A stretch of 64,000 nucleotides of DNA from Corynebacterium hindlerae (lineage in GTDB: Bacteria > Actinomycetota > Actinomycetes > Mycobacteriales > Mycobacteriaceae). The stretch covers positions 2,616,595-2,680,594 of the forward strand of contig NZ_CP059833.1 in the NCBI RefSeq assembly GCF_014117265.1, given 5' to 3'. Numbering within the stretch: position 1 is the first letter of the stretch; every line of letters begins with the position of its first letter. The notes under the pieces are model-generated. The model saw only the letters and a program-made list of their open reading frames with translations, searched no databases and was not told the DNA's origin. The position numbers were made by a program, and so were the translations under genes. Positions 46,960 to 54,374 of the stretch are shown in pieces.

Positions 46960-47826
46960 TTAGGCTGCAAGGGCCTCGGGGAGTAATTCGGGGCTGGGGG
47001 TCAGGAAATCGGCCATCGCCTCAGCGGGAATGAGGCCGGTCGCACTTTGGCGGCGCTGTCGGTTGTAATACGTCTCAATCCACGACAGTGTCTCTAGGCG
47101 GGCGTGCTGCTTGGAATCGAATTGTTTGCGCTCATGCAGCAGGTGAAGTTTCAGCGTGGAAAAGAAGGATTCCGCCACCGCATTGTCCCAGCACACGCCA
47201 ACAGAGCCGACAGACAAGCGAACGTCGAGTTCTTCGGCGCAGTCAGCGAACACCTTTGAGGTGTACTGACTGCCTCTATCCGAGTGGAATATCGCATCAC
47301 CAGCAACGAAGCCTCGATCATGGGCCATGGTCAAGGCATCCACCACAAGCTTCGAGCGCATGGAATCGGCCATCGACCAGCCCACCACCATCCGGGTGCC
47401 CAGATCCATGACTGTGGCCAGGTACATCCAGCCTTCACGGGTGCGCAGGTACGTAATATCTCCGCACAAGACCGTGGTGGGCACTGGGGGATAAAACATC
47501 CGCCGCAGGTAGTCTTTGCGCAGGTCAGCGTCAGGATCCGCAATGGTGGTGCGTACCTTCTTGCGTCGGTACTTCGTGACTAAATTGTTCTGCGCCATGA
47601 TGGTGCGCACCGCGTACAACGTGGTGTCAATACCTTCAGCGACCAGGTCAGCAAAAATGGTGCGAGCACCGGCAAACCCTTTGTGCTTGGTCGTGAAAAG
47701 CTCTGTGACGCGGGCACTGATGGCAAGCCTGCGCCCCCTGGGAGAAGATGCAGCCACAGGGGTGTGGTGGCGTTTCTTCCAGGCGTAGTAGCCGGCTCTG
47801 CTGACGTTAAGGACGCGTGCCATCAT
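46960..47826 (-). CDS. IS3-type transposase OrfB (DDE integrase)
   Basis: 288 aa from the first ATG, but open upstream through DDFFRVIYHFDKEG to the orfA overlap. HTH_21-like start (MMARVLNVSRAGYYAWKKR), then the rve core with DITYLRTREGW (D), FHSDRGSQYTS (D), and DNAVAESFFSTLKLHLL (E). An intact DDE set. Expressed probably as OrfAB after -1 frameshifting at an A7 run (minus strand, 47934-47928). Confidence 0.9.
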   Translation of the reverse strand: MMARVLNVSRAGYYAWKKRHHTPVAASSPRGRRLAISARVTELFTTKHKGFAGARTIFADLVAEGIDTTLYAVRTIMAQNNLVTKYRRKKVRTTIADPDADLRKDYLRRMFYPPVPTTVLCGDITYLRTREGWMYLATVMDLGTRMVVGWSMADSMRSKLVVDALTMAHDRGFVAGDAIFHSDRGSQYTSKVFADCAEELDVRLSVGSVGVCWDNAVAESFFSTLKLHLLHERKQFDSKQHARLETLSWIETYYNRQRRQSATGLIPAEAMADFLTPSPELLPEALAA

Positions 47827-47897
47827 GGTGACCGAGTATCTGGGCTTGGTCGTGCCTTCTTTGTCGAAGTGGTAGATGACGCGGAAGAAGTCGTCTT

Positions 47898-48191
47898 CTA
47901 CTGCTCCTTGGCAAAGAAGGCGCTGACTTTTTTTAAGAACTCGTTTTCAAGCTCCAGCTCCCGGATTCGTTTGGTCATTTCAGCTGGGTCTTGGGAGTTG
48001 GGGTCTGCTTTGCGCAGGTGAGAGCCGCGGCCGGTGCCTTGGGTGCCTTTGGCTTTGGCCACCCACCGGCCCAGAGCTGAGGAGGAGATCCCGTACTCGG
48101 CAGCGACTTCCTCGCGTGTCTTGCCCAACACGAGAACCGCATCCACGCACTGCTGTTGAAATTCTTTTGGATAAGCCTTCGGCATAATCAC
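47898..48191 (-). CDS. IS3-type OrfA
   Basis: 97 aa. HTH segment KEFQQQCVDAVLVLGKTREEVAAEYGISSSALGRW and a coiled C-terminus MTKRIRELELENEFLKKVSAFF. The codons for LKKV contain TTAAAAAAAGTC, an A7G slippery run. A -1 slip there leads without a stop into the orfB frame. Confidence 0.88.
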   Translation of the reverse strand: MIMPKAYPKEFQQQCVDAVLVLGKTREEVAAEYGISSSALGRWVAKAKGTQGTGRGSHLRKADPNSQDPAEMTKRIRELELENEFLKKVSAFFAKEQ

Positions 48192-48236
48192 ACATCCTTG
48201 TCGTTGAGGGTTTCACCGTCAACAAGAATCATGACA

Positions 48237-48485
48237 GCTCAGGCAGCGACGATGGATGCGATGGTTAAGGCGGTGCAGGCGGGTATTTTCCCTGCTGGTT
48301 CTGAGGTTATTTGGGACAGGCTGGGGGTGACGGATGCGGAGAAGCAGGTGCTGCGTAGGGAGCTGGCATCGCAGCGCGCTTCCAAGGTTATCCAGGGCTT
48401 ATCTGCTGCTGTTGGCAATGTTGATCAGCCGGCACTAGCTGATCCGAATGCAGGTGTTGACTCTTTTATCCCAGGGGCGTTCTAG
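48237..48485 (+). pseudogene. Phage portal protein, C-terminal fragment
   Basis: 83 codons, AQAATMDAMVKAVQAGIFPA...LADPNAGVDSFIPGAF, resemble the C-terminal tail of SPP1-type portal proteins of actinophages. The open frame continues left into IS 2 (an ATG at 48229 is IS sequence). The rest of the gene is absent from the window. The next gene is the MuF protein that usually follows portal. Confidence 0.6.
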
Positions 48486-48502
48486 GAAGGAGGGGCGATT
48501 AG

Positions 48503-49729
48503 GTGAACGAGCATCGTCAAATTCAACAGCAGTACGCGTTTGCCTTGGATGCTCTTCGGATGCTTGCTCAGCGAGAGCTGCTTTCGTGGTGGGATCAAAC
48601 AGCGCATTTAACGTATGTCGATCAACGACGACTGTTGGCGCAGCCTTTCCTTGAGATCGTTCGTAAATATGGTGAGCAGGCGGCGTATTCGGCGGCTGAT
48701 TACTTGTTTCTGTCGAGGTCTCTTGATGAGTCCTTAGCCAAACTGGAGTATCCCGAGATTGCCGATCCTGTTGGGTTCGAACAAGCTCAAGCGTCGTACA
48801 GGTATGCGATGTGGTTGAAAGAGTATTCAGAGGATCCAGAAGCCCGACAGGTGGCGAAGGCTAAGTTAATGGGGGTTGTGCAGCGTTTAGTGACGGAACC
48901 AGCTCGGACGACGGTGGAGATGGGCGTCGTAAAAGCAGGTACCGCGTATGCTCGGGTTCCTGAGCCTGGGGCATGTGCATTTTGTCTGATGCTTGCTTCC
49001 CGTGGCGCAGTTTATTCAAAGCAAACAGTGCTTACAGCTCATGCGCATCGTGAAAACCGTAAGCACAGTGTAGGTATCAAGGCGATGAAGCGCTATCACG
49101 ATAATTGTCGTTGCCTTGGGATTGAGGTTAAACGTGATGGGTCTGATTTACCGAAGATCAATAGGGAGTTGGAGAAAGCCTGGGGTCAGGCGATGCGGGC
49201 TGGTTCTGAAGGTACGGACTTTCAAAAGTGGGCCACCTATATTGAGGATCGCAGGCTTGCTGCGATGGAGGCGGTGAAATTTCCAGAGATTCCGGGGTTG
49301 AAGATGCCTAAGTACCAAGGCGATGCGACACGTGTGGTGGACGGCAAGCGTGAGCCGTTGCCAGCACTGGACAAACTAGCTGGGCATATCTTGTATGGGT
49401 GGAGGTCAGACCGTTCACCAGAGAAACCGTTAGTTTTAGACAAGAGGTCCGGGCACACATCTCAATCGGTAAGGGTTGGAAAGACTCGGTTCCCGATGTC
49501 TTGGTCTGATCAGCAGATTTTGGATGCGTGTGTGAAGGTCCTCCAAACTGGACTGGTCTCTGTCAAGGGGAACGTTAGAGTCGTGGATGGGGTAGTCGAT
49601 GGTGTGAAGATCAGGATGAAATACACGATCTTTGAAGGAAAAGCTGTACATGTTTACGGATACCCGCTAAAATCCCCTGGTAGAGGTACATCTGTAGTGA
49701 AGAGGGGAGGGGGCATTGCGTGGCATTAG
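48503..49729 (+). CDS. MuF phage head protein fused to EndoU-like nuclease toxin domain
   Basis: 408 aa from GTG. The N-terminal and middle region (about 1-210) is an actinophage MuF-type minor head protein, with the CAFCLMLASRGAVYS motif near residue 157. After a linker the C-terminus (about 285-408) matches the bacterial EndoU pattern in order: HILYGW (His295), SGHTS (His318), GKTRFPMSWSDQQIL (about 327-341), VVDGVVDGVKIRM, and a terminal VYGYP (about 385). EndoU toxins are RNases. MuF proteins with C-terminal toxins are a known phage polymorphic toxin class. The frame is intact although its surroundings are decayed. The next gene overlaps by 10 bp. Confidence 0.8.
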   Translation: MNEHRQIQQQYAFALDALRMLAQRELLSWWDQTAHLTYVDQRRLLAQPFLEIVRKYGEQAAYSAADYLFLSRSLDESLAKLEYPEIADPVGFEQAQASYRYAMWLKEYSEDPEARQVAKAKLMGVVQRLVTEPARTTVEMGVVKAGTAYARVPEPGACAFCLMLASRGAVYSKQTVLTAHAHRENRKHSVGIKAMKRYHDNCRCLGIEVKRDGSDLPKINRELEKAWGQAMRAGSEGTDFQKWATYIEDRRLAAMEAVKFPEIPGLKMPKYQGDATRVVDGKREPLPALDKLAGHILYGWRSDRSPEKPLVLDKRSGHTSQSVRVGKTRFPMSWSDQQILDACVKVLQTGLVSVKGNVRVVDGVVDGVKIRMKYTIFEGKAVHVYGYPLKSPGRGTSVVKRGGGIAWH

Positions 49730-50067
49730 ACAACACAATTCCGGAAAAAGTAACGCACATCGATAATTTTCTGCTTCCGGACAATGAAATCGAATATGAA
49801 GTGTTCGACGCGGTAGCTCCCAAGGTTCTTCCTCTACTCAGCGCCACGGACCGCCAGGGAGTTGTTGAAGAGTATGAAGATGGAGGCTATCCGGCAGGAG
49901 CCTTAGCGTGGGCGCTCAACGCAATTCAGTCACCAGTTCCTCGAAGCGTGGTGGGAATTGTCCGAAACTATGTCCCTAAGCTTCGGGATTTTAATAGTGA
50001 TTGGTTTGGCGTCGACCGTGCACTTCGAAGTGCGATTGATCGGTGCGGTATTGATGAATCAAAATAG
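49720..50067 (+). CDS. Probable immunity protein for the EndoU-like toxin
   Basis: 115 aa from GTG 49720, overlapping the toxin's last 10 bp. A small, acidic, soluble protein without signal or membrane segment (EYEVFDAVAPKVLPLLSATD, VVEEYEDGGYPAGALAWAL). I recognise no named immunity family. Position, overlap and size are those expected of an immunity gene following a polymorphic toxin. A small phage protein of other function is the alternative. Confidence 0.6.
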   Translation: MALDNTIPEKVTHIDNFLLPDNEIEYEVFDAVAPKVLPLLSATDRQGVVEEYEDGGYPAGALAWALNAIQSPVPRSVVGIVRNYVPKLRDFNSDWFGVDRALRSAIDRCGIDESK

Positions 50068-50105
50068 CGCTTCTAAGTAATTTGGTTTGGGTGGAGGTTG
50101 CTGCA

Positions 50106-50264
50106 GTGAAACTTCATCGGATCATTGTTAGCCTTGTTGCAGAAGATTCCGGGGAGCTCACCACTGAGGTGGACATCGAAGGCGAACCAGCGTTTGTGAC
50201 AGCACTGGGCATGCTCGACATGGCCAGACAACAGCTGTATGACCGAGTTGATGAAGATAATTAG
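50106..50264 (+). CDS. Small phage protein of unknown function
   Basis: 52 aa from GTG 50106 (GGAGG eight bases upstream): VKLHRIIVSLVAEDSGELTT...MLDMARQQLYDRVDEDN. Hydrophilic and acidic at the end. Lies between the probable immunity gene and a tRNA fragment with a terminator. No family recognised. Confidence 0.5.
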   Translation: MKLHRIIVSLVAEDSGELTTEVDIEGEPAFVTALGMLDMARQQLYDRVDEDN

Positions 50265-50269
50265 CGCCG

Positions 50270-50313
50270 CCTAACAGGTAGGAAATCCAGGTTCGAGTCC
50301 TGGCGGACGCACC
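50270..50313 (+). other. Orphan 3' half of a tRNA
   Basis: CCAGG-TTCGAGT-CCTGG is a perfect T-arm, followed by CGGACGC as a 3' acceptor strand and ACC. No matching 5' half (GCGTCCG) is found upstream, where a reading frame runs to 50264. It is probably a recombination or attachment-site trace inside the prophage remnant. Confidence 0.6.
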
Positions 50314-50314
50314 C

Positions 50315-50354
50315 AAAACCCCAATTCAGGACATACCTCCTGGGTTGGGGTTTT
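50315..50354 (+). terminator. Strong terminator after the tRNA fragment
   Basis: AAAACCCCAA / TTGGGGTTTT with seven further inner pairs (two G-T) and loop CATACC; the stem's own 3' arm supplies the TTTT. It begins directly after the tRNA 3' end. Confidence 0.8.
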
Positions 50355-50405
50355 GCCATGCCCGGAAAGGGCGGATGAAAAACAACCCTGAAAAAGGAGA
50401 ACCCC

Positions 50406-50948
50406 ATGAAGAATAATTACCCGTGGCTACGGTTCATTGAAGGCCCAGACGGCTCAGCACCAACACCTGCCGAGGAAACCACCAATCAAGGTTCCACGGT
50501 GGAGGAGAAAACACCAACTGGTGCCGGCAAGGAAACCGACTATAAGTCCAAGTATGAGGCCATGAAAGCCCACTCCCGAGAATGGGAACAAAAGGCCAAG
50601 GCGAATCTTGCTGCCGCGAAGAAACTCCAAGAGATCGAAGATGCTGGTAAAACTGAGCTGCAAAAGCTCACCGACCTGCTCGAGAAGGAGCGCGCTGAAA
50701 AGCGTGCTATTGAGGCTGAAGCTACCCGGCTGCGAATCGCGACCCAGCATGGGCTTAGTGCTGATGATGCGGAGCTGTTTCTTCATGGGGATGCCGAAAC
50801 GATGGCTAAGCAGGCTGAGGCGCTGGCGAAACGACCAGCGGCACCAGATACGAGTCCGAAAGGACTTGGCGTGAATCCTGCGCAGGGCCGTGGGGCGGCA
50901 TCATCCCCCGTGCGTGACGACATTATCGAACGCGCAAAGAAACTCTAA
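50406..50948 (+). CDS. Phage scaffold protein (DUF4355-like)
   Basis: 180 aa with AAAGGAGA ribosome site. The Pro/Thr-rich N-terminus is followed by a long charged coiled coil (about 40-130: KYEAMKAHSREWEQKAKANLAAAKKL, LTDLLEKERAEKRAIEAEATRL), then HGLSADDAELFLHGDAETM typical of phage scaffolds. It would shape the procapsid. It is intact, but the major capsid gene that should follow is missing. Confidence 0.75.
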   Translation: MKNNYPWLRFIEGPDGSAPTPAEETTNQGSTVEEKTPTGAGKETDYKSKYEAMKAHSREWEQKAKANLAAAKKLQEIEDAGKTELQKLTDLLEKERAEKRAIEAEATRLRIATQHGLSADDAELFLHGDAETMAKQAEALAKRPAAPDTSPKGLGVNPAQGRGAASSPVRDDIIERAKKL

Positions 50949-50979
50949 AACACCAACACATAGAAAGGATTAGATTGCT

Positions 50980-51261
50980 ATGCAGTTTGGCATGAAGACC
51001 GAAAAGTTCGGTTCTGGTAGTCAGCTTTGGCTCGGCTCTGCCCACGGCACTGACGTGGCGCGAACCGTCACCATCGATGGCAAGAAGGTTAGCGGGTTCA
51101 AGGATGGGTTTATCCCAGCCGGTACGCCTCTTAAGCAGTCCGAAGATGGAAAGTACGAGCCGGTTGCTGAGACGAGCGACGTGCTTGCGGGATTTCTCCT
51201 CGCTGACCAGTCGTTTACCGTGGTCACGACCAGCAGCCATCCCAGAGACAGACCATATTAG
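50980..51261 (+). pseudogene. Truncated phage head-decoration protein
   Basis: 93 codons with AGAAAGG ribosome site. MQFGMKTEKFGSGSQLWLGS...GFIPAGTPLKQSEDGKYEPV...VLAGFLLADQSF matches the usual decoration-protein pattern of trimeric head spikes, then changes abruptly to TVVTTSSHPRDRPY and a stop. The 3' part is replaced by unrelated DNA, which marks the right edge of the remnant at about 51230. Confidence 0.6.
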
Positions 51262-51337
51262 ACCCCAACCTCTAAACTTCCTACAGAAGCGAAAGACAGA
51301 TACACCACCGCGCAGGACGTTACCGCTATCTAAAACA

Positions 51338-51442
51338 GGTGGTAGAGAGTTCGAGGAGAAAACAACCTCGACCCCTTTTATGCCACTTCCTCTCGAACCC
51401 TCTACCAACCGGCCCTTCGCCGTTGTTGTGCTCTCTACCACC
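51338..51442 (+). repeat. TTGGTAGAGA inverted-repeat element, copy 2
   Basis: The arms GGTGGTAGAGAGTTCGAG (51338-51355) and CTCGAACCCTCTACCAACC (51392-51410) are inverted copies, and a further arm CTCTCTACCACC lies at 51431-51442. AAAACAACCT and GCCACTTCCTCTCGAA in the interior match 17233-17335 reversed. It lies in the 387-bp gap between prophage remnant and tRNA. No gene is seen in the gap. Confidence 0.7.
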
Positions 51443-51600
51443 TTCAAAGCTCAACCTCGTACATTGAGCACTAGCACAGCAACGGGATACAAAAGGGCTC
51501 CATCATATAGCCACATAAACCTCTGGGGAGCGACACGCCGACCAGACACACATTTAGCTACTTAACCCCTACTTAACCCTAATATTTGGACACTTTTAAC

Positions 51601-51644
51601 AAAAATATGCCAGCTCAGAAAATGAAAACATGCTCTGAGCTGGC
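51601..51644 (-). terminator. Terminator of the minus-strand tRNA
   Basis: An 11-bp perfect stem (GCCAGCTCAGA / TCTGAGCTGGC, 51609-51619 with 51634-51644) followed on the minus strand by ATATTTTTG, 5 nt after the encoded CCA. Confidence 0.8.
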
Positions 51645-51651
51645 TCTTTGG

Positions 51652-51725
51652 TGCCCCTGGTGAGACTCGAACTCACACTGCACGGGTTTTGAATCCGTTT
51701 CCTCTGCCAATTGGGATACAGGGGC
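51652..51725 (-). tRNA. tRNA with anticodon CAA (Leu by anticodon)
   Basis: 74 nt plus encoded CCA (51649-51651). The acceptor GCCCCTG/CAGGGGC pairs perfectly, T-arm GTGAG-TTCGAGT-CTCAC, D-loop AATTGGCA, and anticodon loop TTCAAAA giving CAA. It has only a ~5-nt variable region, whereas bacterial tRNA-Leu normally has a long arm, and the anticodon stem has one A-C mismatch. Identity as Leu rests on the anticodon alone. It is divergent from polA. Confidence 0.8.
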
Positions 51726-51785
51726 GTGAAACAAAATATTAGCCCATGGCCGGTACGGAAATAAAATCGCCTAGACTTGGGTGCC

Positions 51786-54374
51786 ATGAAGTTGATGTTG
51801 ATCGATGGGCACTCGATGGCGTTCCGCGCGTTTTATGCGCTTCCGGCGGAGAATTTTTCCACTTCGGGTGGGCAGCATACGAACGCTGTGTATGGCTTTT
51901 TGTCGATGCTCGCGAACCTGCTGAGTGAGGAAAAACCCGATCACATCGCCGTCGCGTTCGATGTGGGCCGCAATACGTTCCGCACCGAGCTGTTCCCCGA
52001 GTATAAGGCGCAGCGGGAGGCTGCTCCGGAGGAGTTTCGGGGCCAGGTGGAGCTCATCGAGGACGCGTTGAACAAGCTGGGTATCACCACGATCCGCAAG
52101 GAAAATTACGAGGCGGATGACATCATCGCTACGCTCGCCACGGCGGCGAAGCCTCTCGGCTTCGAGACGTTCATCGTCACGGGTGACCGCGATTCCTTCC
52201 AGCTGGTCAATGACACCACCACGGTGCTGTACCCGATGCGGGGCGTATCCACCCTGCATCGTTTCACCCCGGCGGCGGTGGAAGAAAAGTATGGCCTGAC
52301 GCCGAAGCAGTATCCGGAGTTTGCGGCGCTGCGCGGTGACTCCTCCGATAATCTGCCGGGGGTGCCGAAGGTGGGGGAGAAGACGGCTGCGAAGTGGATC
52401 CAGCAGTACCACACCATCGATAACTTGGTGGAACACGCGGATGAGATCAAGGGTGTGGCGGGTAACAATTTCCGGGAGCGCCTCGACCAGGTGAAAATGA
52501 ACCGCACCCTCACGGAGATGGTGAAGGACCTTGAGCTGCCCGTCAGCCCCGACCAGCTAGCGTTCCAGCCCGCGGACATCACTGAGATTGCTACCACCTT
52601 TGACGAACTCGAATTCGGCACCAACCTGCGCGAGCGCATCCTTTCAGTAATCAACGCCGAGGTCACCGACGCGCCACAAGAAGTTACGGAACTGGTCGTC
52701 GATAAGCAGGCGGTGCGGGAGTGGCTGCCACGCGGGCCGCTCGCTGTGGCGCTGCAGGGGCAGCAGCTGGCGCTTGTCGACGCCGACCGCCACGCACTCC
52801 TCGTGGACCTCGCGGAGCTCGATGAGGAGGACTCCGCGGCGCTCGCCAAGTGGCTGAAATCCGAGGAGCCCAAGTTCTTCCACGACGCGAAAGCCGCCTG
52901 GCATGCCCTCACCGATCAAGGCTACGAACTAGACGGTATCGCGCACGATACCGCCCTGGCCGCCTACCTGGTGCGCCCCGGACAGCGCACCTACTCCCTC
53001 GCGGACGTCTACCAGCGCCACCTGAAGAAACAGCTGGCTGCGGACACAGATCAGCTTTCGCTGCTGTCCGACAACACAGAGCTCGCCGACCACGCCGCAG
53101 CGGTGTGGGAACTAGCGGAAGAGCTCACCAAGGAACTACAGAAAATCGAGGGCTACGAGCTGTACCAATCCCTCGAGCTGCCACTGCTGAGCATCCTGGC
53201 GCGCATGGAAGCCACCGGCATCGCCGTGTCGGTGGCGGCCCTGGAAGAGCAGCGCGACACCTTCGTGGAAATGGTCGCCGATGAGGAAGCCGCCGCCCGG
53301 GAATTGGCGGGCGACCCGAACCTGAACCTGTCCTCCCCGAAGCAGCTGCAAGTGGTGCTGTTTGAGACCCTGGGCATGCCGAAAACCAAGAAAACGAAGA
53401 CGGGATACTCCACGGCAGCCAAAGAAATCGAAGCACTGGCGGTCAACCATCCGCACCCATTCCTGGATCACCTGCTGGCCCACCGCGAATACCAGAAGAT
53501 GAAAACCACCCTGGATGGGCTGATCAAGTCCGTCGCCTCCGACGGGCGGATCCACACCACGTTCAACCAGACGGTCGCGTCGACAGGCCGACTGTCTTCT
53601 ACGGAACCGAACCTGCAGAACATTCCGGTGCGGACCCCGGCGGGGCGTCGCATCCGCGCGGCGTTCACCGTGGGCAAAGGGTACGAGTGCCTGCTCACGG
53701 CCGACTACTCACAGATCGAGATGCGCGTCATGGCGCACCTGTCTGGCGACCCCGGACTGATCGACGCCTACCAAAAGGGTGAAGACCTGCACAATTACGT
53801 GGGCTCTCGCGTGTTCGACGTGCCGGTTTCCGAGGTCACCCCGGAGCTGCGCCGCCGCGTGAAAGCCATGTCTTACGGCCTGGTCTATGGCCTGTCTGCG
53901 TTCGGACTGGCCGGGCAGCTTGACATCACCCCTGGCGAGGCGAAGAAAATCATGGAGGCTTACTTCCAGCGCTTCGGCGGGGTGCGCGACTACCTGTCCA
54001 AGGTGGTGGAGCAGGCCCGCAAGGACGGCTACACGTCCACGCTGTTCGGGCGCCGCCGCTACCTGCCGGAACTCATGTCCGATAACCGTGTGGCCCGAGA
54101 AAACGCGGAGCGCGCCGCCCTCAACGCCCCGATCCAGGGCACCGCTGCGGACATTATTAAGGTGGCGATGATCCGCGTCGACGCCGCGCTGAAGGGCATG
54201 AAGTCCCGCATGTTGCTGCAGGTGCACGACGAACTCGTGCTGGAGATCGCCCCCGGCGAGCTGGAAGAAGTCAAGGCCATCGTGGAGCGGGAGATGGACG
54301 GCGCCATCTCCCTGTCCGTGCCGCTGGAAGTGTCCGCAGGCTCCGGGGAAAACTGGGACCTAGCGGCGCACTAG
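51786..54374 (+). CDS. polA: DNA polymerase I
   Basis: 862 aa from ATG 51786. TAGACT eight bases before supports a leaderless start; a TTG at 51777 is in frame. 5'-nuclease domain (about 1-290: LMLIDGHSMAFRAFYAL, DVGRNTFRTELFPEYK, VTGDRDSFQLV). The 3'-5' exonuclease-like domain lacks the FDTE-type acidic motif (it reads PLAVALQGQQLALV), as known for actinobacterial enzymes. Polymerase motifs A (LLTADYSQIEMRVMAHLSGD), B (RRRVKAMSYGLVYGLSAFGL) and C (LLQVHDELVLE) are intact. Its TAG shares the palindrome CTAG with the stop of the convergent ABC ATPase. Confidence 0.97.
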   Translation: MKLMLIDGHSMAFRAFYALPAENFSTSGGQHTNAVYGFLSMLANLLSEEKPDHIAVAFDVGRNTFRTELFPEYKAQREAAPEEFRGQVELIEDALNKLGITTIRKENYEADDIIATLATAAKPLGFETFIVTGDRDSFQLVNDTTTVLYPMRGVSTLHRFTPAAVEEKYGLTPKQYPEFAALRGDSSDNLPGVPKVGEKTAAKWIQQYHTIDNLVEHADEIKGVAGNNFRERLDQVKMNRTLTEMVKDLELPVSPDQLAFQPADITEIATTFDELEFGTNLRERILSVINAEVTDAPQEVTELVVDKQAVREWLPRGPLAVALQGQQLALVDADRHALLVDLAELDEEDSAALAKWLKSEEPKFFHDAKAAWHALTDQGYELDGIAHDTALAAYLVRPGQRTYSLADVYQRHLKKQLAADTDQLSLLSDNTELADHAAAVWELAEELTKELQKIEGYELYQSLELPLLSILARMEATGIAVSVAALEEQRDTFVEMVADEEAAARELAGDPNLNLSSPKQLQVVLFETLGMPKTKKTKTGYSTAAKEIEALAVNHPHPFLDHLLAHREYQKMKTTLDGLIKSVASDGRIHTTFNQTVASTGRLSSTEPNLQNIPVRTPAGRRIRAAFTVGKGYECLLTADYSQIEMRVMAHLSGDPGLIDAYQKGEDLHNYVGSRVFDVPVSEVTPELRRRVKAMSYGLVYGLSAFGLAGQLDITPGEAKKIMEAYFQRFGGVRDYLSKVVEQARKDGYTSTLFGRRRYLPELMSDNRVARENAERAALNAPIQGTAADIIKVAMIRVDAALKGMKSRMLLQVHDELVLEIAPGELEEVKAIVEREMDGAISLSVPLEVSAGSGENWDLAAH

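Larger units (their letters stand above)
46921..48236 (-). mobile_element. IS3-family insertion sequence 2
   Basis: About 1315 bp. The ends TGTCAAGTTTTGTTGACGG (from 46922) and the inverted TTGTTGACGGT...TGTCA at the right (to 48236) form imperfect inverted repeats. It is flanked by GCT on both sides (46918-46920 and 48237-48239), a 3-bp target duplication as expected for IS3. It encodes orfA and orfB linked by a -1 slippery site. Different subgroup from IS 1. Confidence 0.88.
48237..51261 (+). mobile_element. Decayed prophage head-gene remnant
   Basis: Genes in the order of an actinophage morphogenesis block: portal C-terminus, MuF minor head protein, small genes, scaffold, decoration protein. 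The portal is cut on its left by IS 2, the decoration protein is truncated on its right, and no terminase, capsid, tail, lysis or integrase genes remain. The DNA is visibly richer in A+T than its flanks. It lies beside a tRNA gene and polA, a plausible integration locus; CGP1 of C. glutamicum is recalled to sit next to polA too. Confidence 0.8.

Noticed and set aside
44725..48236. Composite transposon formed by the two IS3 elements
   Set aside because: The two elements have different ends and transposases, and IS 2 has its own 3-bp duplication, so they inserted independently.
51786..54374. Missing 3'-5' exonuclease motif in polA as a novelty
   Set aside because: Loss of the proofreading acidic residues in Pol I is already known for actinobacteria, so it is a family trait.
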